NCBI RefSeq assembly: GCF_007676755.1
Contig: NZ_VEBK01000009.1
Span: forward strand, 105,747-169,746
Length of the DNA: 64,000 bases
Source: Bacillus sp. FJAT-22090
GTDB lineage: Bacteria; Bacillota; Bacilli; Bacillales_A; Planococcaceae
Direction of reading: 5' to 3'
The notes under the pieces are model-generated. The model searched no databases. It was given only the letters and a program-made list of their open reading frames with translations, and was not told where the DNA came from. Shown here piece by piece: positions 31,618 through 41,641 of the stretch (its first letter is position 1; each line of letters starts with the position of its first letter). The position numbers and the translations under genes were made by a program.

Positions 31618-31713
31618 TTAGCTTCCGAACATTCTACCTACTAGTGATAATGCCATGATTCCTGCCACAATAAATGCTAGCCATATCAAATATTTTTCCT
31701 GCTTTTTGTACAT
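31618..31713 (-). CDS. 31-residue single-helix protein upstream of cydA
   Basis: The peptide begins MYKKQEKYLIWLAFIVAGIM and goes on with ALSLVGRMFGS: a basic N terminus, one membrane helix, a short tail. ATG 31713 lies eight bases after AAAGGAG (an ATG two codons earlier is closer to the site). Its TAA stop is part of the cydA ribosome binding site, so the two are translationally coupled. I do not know this family; it is not CydX-like. By analogy with CydS and CydX it may be another small subunit or assembly factor of the bd oxidase, which is inference. Confidence 0.65.
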   Translation of the reverse strand: MYKKQEKYLIWLAFIVAGIMALSLVGRMFGS

Positions 31714-31821
31714 GGACATCACTCCTTTAGCTTATTTTACCCGTAAATTAGATTCTCTAACACGGACTATCAGAAAAACAATTAGAATTCAGCAAGTTGT
31801 TCGGTACTTTAACTGTATGAG

Positions 31822-31852
31822 AAAACCCAGCAATCTATTATGATTGCTGGGT
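31822..31852 (-). terminator. Terminator after dgkB
   Basis: ACCCAGCAATC-ATAATA-GATTGCTGGGTTTTCTC on the minus strand, seven bases past the dgkB stop; it separates dgkB from the cyd operon. Confidence 0.88.
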
Positions 31853-31858
31853 TCAGTC

Positions 31859-32773
31859 TTATGGTCTATCCTGTTCTCTTATTTCATTAATTGGCACAAA
31901 AACCTCTATATGTCTGTATAAATTTTGGAAAGTTGCTGGAATCGTACCTCCATACTCCCCATCCAAGTTGAGTAGAACTTTTTCATCGGAAGTCACTTTA
32001 ATATGTGTTGCTTTTTTATAAATAACATGTGGATCCTCTAAATGGTCACCACGAATTGCAAGTGACGCTAATCGGATGAACTCTGCGATGTTCACTTTCT
32101 TTAAGATTAACAAAGAAAACTTTCCATCATTAATACTTGAGTTAGGAGCAAGCTTTTCAAAGCCTCCAACTGAATTAGTCAGCCCGACTAAAAACATCAT
32201 TACTTCATCTTCAAACACTTCATCGTCATATTCAATCTTCACTTTAGTAGCATTAATCGATGGTAACATTTCTATGCCTTTTAAATAATACGCCAATTGT
32301 CCGAGCATTGTTTTTAATTTACTAGGCACTTCATATGTTAACTCTGTAATTCGTCCACCACCGGCAATATTAATAAAGTAACGATCGTTATTAACAATTC
32401 CAACATCCACAGGTATAGTGTCGCCTTTTACAATTATTTCTACAGCTTTTTGTATATCCCTTGGAATATGCAAAGCTCTTGCAAAATCATTCGTTGTTCC
32501 CATAGGAATTAAGCCTATTTTAGGTCGTTCCTCGAATTCACTTACTCCCGCTACTACCTCATTTAATGTTCCATCTCCACCCGCAGCAATGATTAGGTTA
32601 AAGCCATTCTGCACTGCTTTTTTCGCAGCGATAGTGGCATCTCCTTCACAGGTAGTCGCATGGCAAGACGTTTCATACCCTGCTATTTCTAAAGTCTCCA
32701 ATACCTCAGGCAAGTGTTTTTTAAAAAGTTCTCTTCCAGAAGTTGGGTTATAGATAATTCGCGCACGTTTCAT
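31859..32773 (-). CDS. dgkB: Diacylglycerol kinase DgkB
   Basis: 304 residues. The lipid-kinase catalytic domain shows IIYNPTSGRELFKKHLPEV near 6, the nucleotide loop AAGGDGTLNEVVAGV near 64, and PMGTTNDFARAL near 91. The C-terminal beta-sandwich has NDGKFSLLIL and LNLDGEYGG. DgkB is the soluble kinase that returns diacylglycerol, a by-product of lipoteichoic acid synthesis, to phosphatidic acid; it is essential in B. subtilis (yerQ). There, too, it follows gatCAB after a short interval. The start is ATG 32773 and the length is normal. Confidence 0.95.
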   Translation of the reverse strand: MKRARIIYNPTSGRELFKKHLPEVLETLEIAGYETSCHATTCEGDATIAAKKAVQNGFNLIIAAGGDGTLNEVVAGVSEFEERPKIGLIPMGTTNDFARALHIPRDIQKAVEIIVKGDTIPVDVGIVNNDRYFINIAGGGRITELTYEVPSKLKTMLGQLAYYLKGIEMLPSINATKVKIEYDDEVFEDEVMMFLVGLTNSVGGFEKLAPNSSINDGKFSLLILKKVNIAEFIRLASLAIRGDHLEDPHVIYKKATHIKVTSDEKVLLNLDGEYGGTIPATFQNLYRHIEVFVPINEIREQDRP

Positions 32774-32851
32774 ACAGTTTTCCTTTCTGCTTCACAATTT
32801 CTTTCTAGTCATAAAGACTACTGTTTTAAAGAAAAAGTTTCGTTCCATTAG

Positions 32852-32877
32852 TAAAAGAGCCGACTTATGCCGGCCCT
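32852..32877 (-). terminator. Probable terminator after the thioredoxin-like gene
   Basis: On the minus strand GGGCCGGC-ATAAGT-CGGCTC is followed by TTTTAC. The stem is short and has one mismatch. Confidence 0.55.
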
Positions 32878-32900
32878 ATTCTGTTATACTCTACTACAAA

Positions 32901-33464
32901 TTATTTTTGAAGCACCTGTAACCAGTCATTTCTTACGTCTTCGTAAACTGCTAAATGGAAATCTTTATTGTCTACAAACTCTTTTGTCATTTGTGCATAA
33001 AAGGCTTTTTGGACATCCTCAAATGTAGGATCTTCTTTAGCTGGGAATTTAGCTCTTCCGTCCATCACGAACTGTTGTACTTTTTCAGCACGAGGTCCCC
33101 ATTTAGAAATAACTTCCCCGTTACTATTTAATAATAAATAAACAGGAATAGAACGACCACCATTTGTTAAATATTGATCCATCAAATCCAGATTTTCATC
33201 TCGATAGACTGCTCGCACTTCAATACCTGCTGCTTCCGCAATTTTACGCAGTATCGCATTATTCATCATCGCGTCACCACACCAGTCCTCTGTAATCATG
33301 AGTACATGTGGTGCTTTTTCTTTTAATAACTCTATAAATTCATCGTCCGCAGGAACTTCGAATTGTTCGTAGATGCTGAAAGATTCTTCTTTCTTCGTTG
33401 TCATATCATCCATATATTGTGCAATTGGTTTTGCATTTTCAAAGTATTGTTGTTCAGTAGGCAT
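32901..33464 (-). CDS. Thioredoxin-fold family protein (Thioredoxin_9 type)
   Basis: 187 residues. An N-terminal helical stretch precedes a thioredoxin fold at about 45-160. The usual active site is VLMITEDWCGDAMMNN near 60, i.e. WCGD with a single cysteine rather than CxxC. The cis-proline region GGRSIPVYLLLNSNGEVI follows near 103. With one cysteine it is unlikely to be a general disulfide reductase; it may act on low-molecular-weight thiols or be a redox sensor. ATG 33464 follows AAGGGGGA. It sits between gatB and dgkB with terminators on both sides, so it is probably transcribed alone. Confidence 0.85.
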   Translation of the reverse strand: MPTEQQYFENAKPIAQYMDDMTTKKEESFSIYEQFEVPADDEFIELLKEKAPHVLMITEDWCGDAMMNNAILRKIAEAAGIEVRAVYRDENLDLMDQYLTNGGRSIPVYLLLNSNGEVISKWGPRAEKVQQFVMDGRAKFPAKEDPTFEDVQKAFYAQMTKEFVDNKDFHLAVYEDVRNDWLQVLQK

Positions 33465-33579
33465 CCGAGAAATCCCCCTTTTTTCTTAGTATACTTCGTT
33501 CTACTAGCTATATCAAATAAGTTGGTTAGCCATAGATCATGCTTCATTTGATTATTGCTCTTGTTAATAATTCCACAAT

Positions 33580-33613
33580 ATAAAAGGATAACCCCGCAGA
33601 GTTATCCTTTTAT
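33580..33613 (-). terminator. Terminator of the gatCAB operon
   Basis: AAAGGATAAC-TCTGCGGG-GTTATCCTTTTATAT on the minus strand, three bases past the gatB stop. Confidence 0.88.
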
Positions 33614-33616
33614 GTA

Positions 33617-35044
33617 TTATCTTTTTACGATTTCCTCGTTTAAGATTTTATTTACAAGTGGTGGGTTCGCTTGTCCTTTTGTTGCTTTCATGATTTGACC
33701 TACTAGGAAGCCGATTGCACGGTCTTTCCCGTTTTTAAAGTCTTCAATAGATTGGGGATTTGCATCCAAAGTTGCTGTTACAATATCACGAAGTGCACCT
33801 TCATCTGAAATTTGCACTAAGCCTTTTGCTTTCACAACTTCCGTAGCTTCACCGCCATTATCTGCAAGCTCTTTGAATACTTTTTTCGCGATTTTCGATG
33901 AAATCGTTCCATCCGAAATTAGTTTAATCATACCAGCAAGATTAGATGGAGTAAGTTTGATATCCTTCAATTCTTTTTGATCGGCGTTTAAGTAGGCTGA
34001 AACCTCACCCATTAGCCAGTTTGAAGCAAGCTTCACATCTGCACCAAGTACAATTGTTTCTTCAAAGAAATCGGACATTTCTTTTGTTAACGTTAACACC
34101 ATTGCATCGTATGCAGGGAGTCCAAGCTCTTCGATGTAGCGTCTTTTACGTGCATCTGGAAGTTCTGGGATTTCTGCACGTACTCGCTCTAACCATACAT
34201 CATCAATGACGATATCTACTAAATCTGGTTCTGGGAAATAGCGATAATCATCTGTTCCTTCTTTAACGCGCATTAGAATCGTTTTACCAGTCTTCTCATC
34301 GAAACGACGAGTCTCTTGCTCAATTATTCCACCAGAAGATAGTACTTCTGCCTGGCGAATTTCTTCATGTTCTAACCCTCTACGCACAAAGCTAAAGGAG
34401 TTCAAGTTTTTCAACTCCGCTTTTGTACCAAATTCTTCTTGACCATAAGGACGTAATGAAATATTCGCATCACAACGTAATGATCCCTCTTCCATTTTAC
34501 AGTCTGAAACTCCTGTATATTGGATGATTGACTTTAATTTTTCAAGGTATGCATATGCTTCCTCGGGTGTACGAATGTCTGGCTCCGATACGATTTCTAC
34601 TAATGGAGTACCTTGGCGGTTGAAATCTACTAGAGAATAACCATCTGCGTGCGATAATTTACCTGCATCTTCTTCCATATGAAGACGAGTAATACCGATA
34701 CGTTTTGTTTCACCATTCACTTCTATTTCAATCCAGCCGTTTTTCCCGATTGGCTTATCAAATTGGGATATTTGATATGCTTTTGGATTATCCGGGTAGA
34801 AATAATTTTTACGATCAAACTTTGTATGTTGTTCGATTTCCATATTTAAAGCAAGAGCTGCACGCATAGCAAAGTCAACTACATTTTTGTTTACTACTGG
34901 CAGCACCCCAGGATAACCAAGGTCTATTACTGTTGTATTTGTATTTGGTTCTGCACCAAAATGATTCGGTGCAGAAGAGAAGATTTTTGAGTCTGTTTTC
35001 AACTCTACATGTACTTCTAAACCAATGACTGTTTCAAAATTCAT
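33617..35044 (-). CDS. gatB: Asp-tRNA(Asn)/Glu-tRNA(Gln) amidotransferase subunit B
   Basis: 475 residues from ATG 35044 ([15 protein letters not shown]), with TGGGAGGG upstream; the longer frame into gatA is not used. The kinase-like cradle has [13 protein letters not shown] near 45, [18 protein letters not shown] near 79 and [14 protein letters not shown] near 190. The C-terminal YqeY-like tail domain ends NEEIVKR. GatB phosphorylates the mischarged tRNA and positions it for amidation by GatA. The gene starts one base after the gatA stop codon (TGATATG), so the two are coupled. Confidence 0.97.
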   Translation of the reverse strand: MNFETVIGLEVHVELKTDSKIFSSAPNHFGAEPNTNTTVIDLGYPGVLPVVNKNVVDFAMRAALALNMEIEQHTKFDRKNYFYPDNPKAYQISQFDKPIGKNGWIEIEVNGETKRIGITRLHMEEDAGKLSHADGYSLVDFNRQGTPLVEIVSEPDIRTPEEAYAYLEKLKSIIQYTGVSDCKMEEGSLRCDANISLRPYGQEEFGTKAELKNLNSFSFVRRGLEHEEIRQAEVLSSGGIIEQETRRFDEKTGKTILMRVKEGTDDYRYFPEPDLVDIVIDDVWLERVRAEIPELPDARKRRYIEELGLPAYDAMVLTLTKEMSDFFEETIVLGADVKLASNWLMGEVSAYLNADQKELKDIKLTPSNLAGMIKLISDGTISSKIAKKVFKELADNGGEATEVVKAKGLVQISDEGALRDIVTATLDANPQSIEDFKNGKDRAIGFLVGQIMKATKGQANPPLVNKILNEEIVKR

Positions 35045-35045
35045 A

Positions 35046-36509
35046 TCATTTTCCCTCCCAAATTTGAGGAGTTTGTTTATGGAAATCTGTCGATTGCTCG
35101 TATGCATGGGCTACACGATAAATCGTTGCCTCATCAAAGTAATTTCCGATAATTTGTAATCCTAATGGCATTCCATCTTCAAATCCACAAGGAACTGAAA
35201 TTGCTGGAACACCAGCTAGGTTGATCGGAATCGTTAAAATATCGTTCGCATACATCGTTAATGGATCATCCACGTTTTCACCAATTTTAAATGCAGCGGT
35301 TGGTGCGGTTGGTCCGATAATCACATCATACTCTGCTAAAACTTTATCGTAATCTTCTTTGATCAGTGTACGAACTTGTTGTGCTTTTTTATAGTACGCA
35401 TCGTAAGTTCCGGCACTTAATGAGTATGTTCCAAGCATGATACGACGTTTTACTTCATCTCCAAAACCTTGGGCACGCGTTTCTTTATATAATTCCATTA
35501 AGTTTTGTACATTTTCTGCACGGAAACCATATCGTATTCCATCGAAACGAGAAAGGTTAGAAGATGCTTCTGAAGAAGAAAGGATGTAATATGTCGCTAG
35601 AGCGTATTTAGAATGTGGCAATGAAACCTCTTCCCATGTAGCTCCAAGTGATTCTAATACTTTCAATGCAGCAAGCACAGACTCACGAGCTGCTTCTCCA
35701 ACACCTTCTCCTAAATATTCTTTAGGTACAGCGATACGCAAACCTTTTATATCCCCTGTCAAAGCTGCTGCAAAGTTTGGTACTTCTACATCAGCCGAAG
35801 TAGAATCTTGTGGGTCAAGACCTGAAATCGCTTCAAGCAACAAAGCATTGTCTTTTACGTTACGAGTAATCGGACCAACTTGGTCAAACGATGAAGCAAA
35901 TGCCACAAGACCAAAACGGGAAACACGTCCGTATGTAGGTTTCATACCAACAACCCCACAATACGCAGCTGGTTGGCGAATAGAACCACCCGTATCAGAA
36001 CCTAATGAGAATGGCACTTCTCCTGCTGCTACTGCTGCTGCAGAAGCACCCGATGAACCTCCTGGCACGCGATCTAGTGACCATGGGTTTTTTGTTGTTT
36101 TATATGCTGAGTTTTCATTGGAAGAACCCATTGCAAATTCATCCATGTTTAACTTTCCAATTGTGACCATACCTGCCGCACGCAACTTTTTCACAACCGT
36201 TGCATCATAAATTGGATTAAACCCTTTTAATATCTTACTTGCGCAAGTTGTTTCTAATCCTTCTGTTACGATATTATCCTTTACTCCGATTGGCAGACCA
36301 AATAATGGTCCACGTTCTTCAAAAGGAACTTTATCTAATTCTGCTGCTGTCGTTGTAGCTTGTTCCTTATTTAAAGCTAAGAATGCTTCTACCTCACCAT
36401 CAAGCTTTTCTACTCGTTCAAAAGCTTCCTTGGTCAAATCAGCAATAGTAATTTCTTTGCTATGTACAAGCGCTTGTAGTTCTGTCGATGAACGTTCAAA
36501 TAACGTCAT
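35046..36509 (-). CDS. gatA: Glutamyl-tRNA amidotransferase subunit A
   Basis: 487 residues with the amidase signature. The Ser-cisSer-Lys triad regions are visible: [10 protein letters not shown] near 77 (Lys), and [16 protein letters not shown] then [16 protein letters not shown] near 150-185 (the two serines). GatA releases ammonia from glutamine and channels it to GatB. The C terminus [20 protein letters not shown] is typical. It has a GGAGGG ribosome binding site and follows gatC by about 20 bases. All three subunits are in gatCAB order. Confidence 0.97.
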   Translation of the reverse strand: MTLFERSSTELQALVHSKEITIADLTKEAFERVEKLDGEVEAFLALNKEQATTTAAELDKVPFEERGPLFGLPIGVKDNIVTEGLETTCASKILKGFNPIYDATVVKKLRAAGMVTIGKLNMDEFAMGSSNENSAYKTTKNPWSLDRVPGGSSGASAAAVAAGEVPFSLGSDTGGSIRQPAAYCGVVGMKPTYGRVSRFGLVAFASSFDQVGPITRNVKDNALLLEAISGLDPQDSTSADVEVPNFAAALTGDIKGLRIAVPKEYLGEGVGEAARESVLAALKVLESLGATWEEVSLPHSKYALATYYILSSSEASSNLSRFDGIRYGFRAENVQNLMELYKETRAQGFGDEVKRRIMLGTYSLSAGTYDAYYKKAQQVRTLIKEDYDKVLAEYDVIIGPTAPTAAFKIGENVDDPLTMYANDILTIPINLAGVPAISVPCGFEDGMPLGLQIIGNYFDEATIYRVAHAYEQSTDFHKQTPQIWEGK

Positions 36510-36530
36510 TACTTTCCCTCCTCACCACTA

Positions 36531-36821
36531 TTACTCCATAATAGATGGTACTTTTACTTGACCTGCTTCTTGTTCTTTTACATTTAACATCATCGTTTCA
36601 CGGTCTAACCCTTTGGTTGCAACATCTTCACGCAAGATATTTACTAAAGGTAAAACATGTGTCGTTGGCTCTACATTTGTAGTATCCAATTCATTTAATT
36701 GCTCTGCAAATTCCGTAATTGCACCTAGTTGAAGAGCAAACCTTTCTGCTTCTTCTTCTGTAATTGCTAGACGTGCCAAATGTGCCACATGCTTAACTTC
36801 TTCTTTTGATAATTCTGCCAT
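36531..36821 (-). CDS. gatC: Glutamyl-tRNA amidotransferase subunit C
   Basis: 96 residues, the usual length. The opening [40 protein letters not shown] in the middle and [13 protein letters not shown] near the end are diagnostic. GatC wraps around the GatA-GatB interface and stabilises the amidotransferase that makes Gln-tRNA and, where needed, Asn-tRNA. The ATG at 36821 follows CGGAGGTG. First gene of the gatCAB operon; camS lies 104 bases upstream, with no clear terminator in between. Confidence 0.96.
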   Translation of the reverse strand: MAELSKEEVKHVAHLARLAITEEEAERFALQLGAITEFAEQLNELDTTNVEPTTHVLPLVNILREDVATKGLDRETMMLNVKEQEAGQVKVPSIME

Positions 36822-36925
36822 TATTTACACCTCCGAATTCAATAACCATAGGAAATATCATATCATTTTTCACTCTACTTGAATAGAGTGTTGCATTATT
36901 ACTTATATGTTGCGAATAGCTGATG

Positions 36926-38062
36926 TTAATGGGAGTAAATGTGTACAAACGGTTCTTCTTCCCCTGGTTTCTTAATAAGCAACGCTTCTGCTCCATTCAA
37001 TGAATTCACCTGTACCTCTACGTTCATCGAAGTATTAAAATTTGTTTTTACTAAACCAGCGAGATGCTGTGTAAAACCAATCACCTCAGAGGCTCCATAA
37101 AACTGGATAGGAATTGTGATGGTCATTTTTTGCAGCTGTTTATCTTTAAAATAGCCCGTCCCAATTACACCAGTATAGTTGGAAAAATACGTTTCTACAT
37201 CCTGTTTAAAGTTGCGGAAGATAGTATCTAAATCACGATACTTTTCTTCCGATTGTGCCGTAGGAAATAGCACATATTCCTCATCGATCGCTTTCCAATC
37301 AGAAACATTTTTTCCCGCTGAGGCGGTACTATAAGTGAAATATGTTCCTGGAACGACTGCATTTCTGCTATTTTGTTTAAAGAGACCTACTACAATCGGT
37401 ACATCCGCTAATCCATCCATTTGACGCATACGTTTAACTACTTCTTCTGCAATTTTCTTCCCATTTTCTTCAATTTGTGCCTGAGTTAATACTTCCTCAT
37501 AAGTGGCACCATAATCTTCTTTTGTATAATAATAAACAGAATTCAAAGCAAGTCCTATAGAAATTCCTGCTAGCTTGACGGTATTATCCACTTTTTCTAA
37601 ATAGTCTTGCTCCACAATATGTGTAATATAAACCGGGGCTTTTTTCGCTTTTTCTTCTCCAGTAAGCCCTTCGTCACTTGGGTTTAACCCACCCTTTGAT
37701 TTATTACTTCTATCTAGCCAGTCTTTTAGCGTAGCAACACTAAGATTCTGCCCTTCTTGGAATAAATATTTGTCGGGAGAGAATTCATTTTGCGAGATGC
37801 GCAGAAGTCCGGTCTCTACTTCTCTCACATCGTATTTGGTCGCCATATTTGACACGACAAATCCTCTACTTGCGCTTTCTTCATAAGGCAATATCGTACG
37901 GTAGTAATTCTCGTCTAGTTGTAAACTTGGAATAATTACTGTTTTTGTAGCTTCTTCTTCCGTCTTTTGAATAACTTTTGTATCTTTCGTCGGGGAAGGA
38001 GTACATCCAGAAACGATCAGCAATAAAACTAGCGTCGATATGCCTATTATTTTTTTTGCCAT
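36926..38062 (-). CDS. camS: CamS family sex-pheromone lipoprotein
   Basis: 378 residues. A lipoprotein signal peptide ends in LIVSGC with the modified cysteine at 20, followed by a Ser/Thr/Lys-rich spacer. The mature part includes NYYRTILPYEESASRGFVVS and SNKSKGGLNPSDEGLTGEEK, typical of the CamS/YerH family. In staphylococci and enterococci the cleaved signal peptide of CamS-like lipoproteins gives conjugation-related pheromones; the protein's own role is not settled. It is placed directly after ligA (17 bases), as in B. subtilis (yerH), so it belongs to the pcrB-pcrA-ligA operon. Confidence 0.93.
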   Translation of the reverse strand: MAKKIIGISTLVLLLIVSGCTPSPTKDTKVIQKTEEEATKTVIIPSLQLDENYYRTILPYEESASRGFVVSNMATKYDVREVETGLLRISQNEFSPDKYLFQEGQNLSVATLKDWLDRSNKSKGGLNPSDEGLTGEEKAKKAPVYITHIVEQDYLEKVDNTVKLAGISIGLALNSVYYYTKEDYGATYEEVLTQAQIEENGKKIAEEVVKRMRQMDGLADVPIVVGLFKQNSRNAVVPGTYFTYSTASAGKNVSDWKAIDEEYVLFPTAQSEEKYRDLDTIFRNFKQDVETYFSNYTGVIGTGYFKDKQLQKMTITIPIQFYGASEVIGFTQHLAGLVKTNFNTSMNVEVQVNSLNGAEALLIKKPGEEEPFVHIYSH

Positions 38063-38078
38063 GTTTTTCAGAACTCCT

Positions 38079-40103
<2,025 letters not shown>

Positions 40104-41641
40104 TTATCCTTTTTCAATCGGTGCAAATTTTGCAAGTAATCGTTTAATACCAGTCGGACTTGGAAATGCAATATCAAGTTCTGTATCTTCACCATTTCCA
40201 CGAACACTAACGACCATACCTTCTCCCCATTTTTTATGCACGGCTTTATCTCCCACTTGCCATCCCATTTTGTCTCCACCGGACTGTTTGTATGCAGGAC
40301 GAATAACCGCTGCTTTTTTGGTCTGTGGAATTGCACTGGATGTAGCAGTTGTACCTCTGTTACCGCTATTTTGCCCTCCGACAATTTCTATAATTTCATC
40401 AGAAATTTCTCCTATAAAACGAGAAGGACTATTAAAACTTCCTCGTCCAAAAATCGTTCGGGATTGAGCGCAGGATATAAACAATCTTTCCTCTGCTCGA
40501 GTTATGCCAACGTAGGCTAATCGACGTTCTTCCTCCATCTCGTCATCATCCCCGATTGAACGGGAGTGAGGGAAAATATTTTCTTCCATTCCAATGATGA
40601 ATACGACGGGGAATTCAAGTCCTTTCGCAGCATGCATCGTCATTAAAATAATATTTCCTTGTGATGTATCTTCCTCTTCATCTAACTTATCAATATCGGA
40701 AATAAGCGCTAAATCTGTTAAAAAAGAAACAAGGGATTTATCATCACTTTGTTCTTCAAATGCTTTCGTAACGGATAAAAACTCCTCAATATTTTCTAAG
40801 CGGCTTTCAGCTTCGATTGTTTTTTCATTTTTCAGCATTGTACGGTATCCAGTTTTTTCTAGTACCTGTTCAACAATTTCTGTCACTGACAAAAACTCTT
40901 GCATTTGTGTAAAGTTTTGGATAAGCCCTTGAAATTGAATAACCGAATTTACTGCACGCGCAGGTAATCCCATAAAATCGACCTCATTTAATGCGTCGAG
41001 AATGGATCTATCTTGTTCAAGTGCGTACATTGCCATACGTTCAAAAGAAGTTGCTCCAATATTTCGCTTCGGTTCGTTGATAATACGTGCTAGAGACAGA
41101 TCATCATCATTATTAGCAATCAAACGAAGATACGCTAGTAGATCTTTAATCTCTTTACGATCGTAGAACTTAGTTCCTCCAACTATTGTATATGCCATAT
41201 TCGATTTAACAAGCACTTCCTCCATTACACGAGACTGTGCATTGGTACGATATAGGATGGCAAAGTCATTGAGCGTTCTATTTTCTGTATCCATCATTTC
41301 TTGAATCGATTGCACAACAAATTGAGCTTCCTGCTGCTCATTAAATGCACGAAAAAGCTGGATCTTTTCTCCTTCGCTATTTTCCGTTCGAAGTACTTTT
41401 GGATATCTGCTCGTGTTATTACCAATGACGTCATTCGCAGCTTGTAAGATGCGTTGAGAAGAACGATAATTTTGTTCAAGCATAATCATTGTTGCATTTG
41501 GATAGTCTTTTTCGAACGATAATATATTTTGAATATCTGCTCCACGCCAACGATAAATCGATTGGTCAGAATCCCCAACGACACAAATATTCTTAAATTT
41601 ACGTGCAAGCATTTGTACTAATTCGTATTGCGCTTTGTTCG
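40104..41641 (-). CDS. pcrA: ATP-dependent DNA helicase PcrA, exon 2 (C-terminal part, after a group II intron)
   Basis: Together with 44320-45013 this encodes PcrA. Exon 2 starts CGAACAAAGCG; joined to exon 1 (...CAAGATA) it restores GAT ACG AAC AAA, i.e. [14 protein letters not shown], as in intact PcrA. It holds motifs [43 protein letters not shown] and [17 protein letters not shown], plus the C-terminal Tudor-like [16 protein letters not shown]. The spliced protein has 743 residues (Bacillus PcrA about 739). PcrA unwinds DNA 3' to 5' in repair and in clearing replication-transcription conflicts and is essential, so splicing must work. The frame continues upstream to 41732 only as intron sequence. 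Confidence 0.95.
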
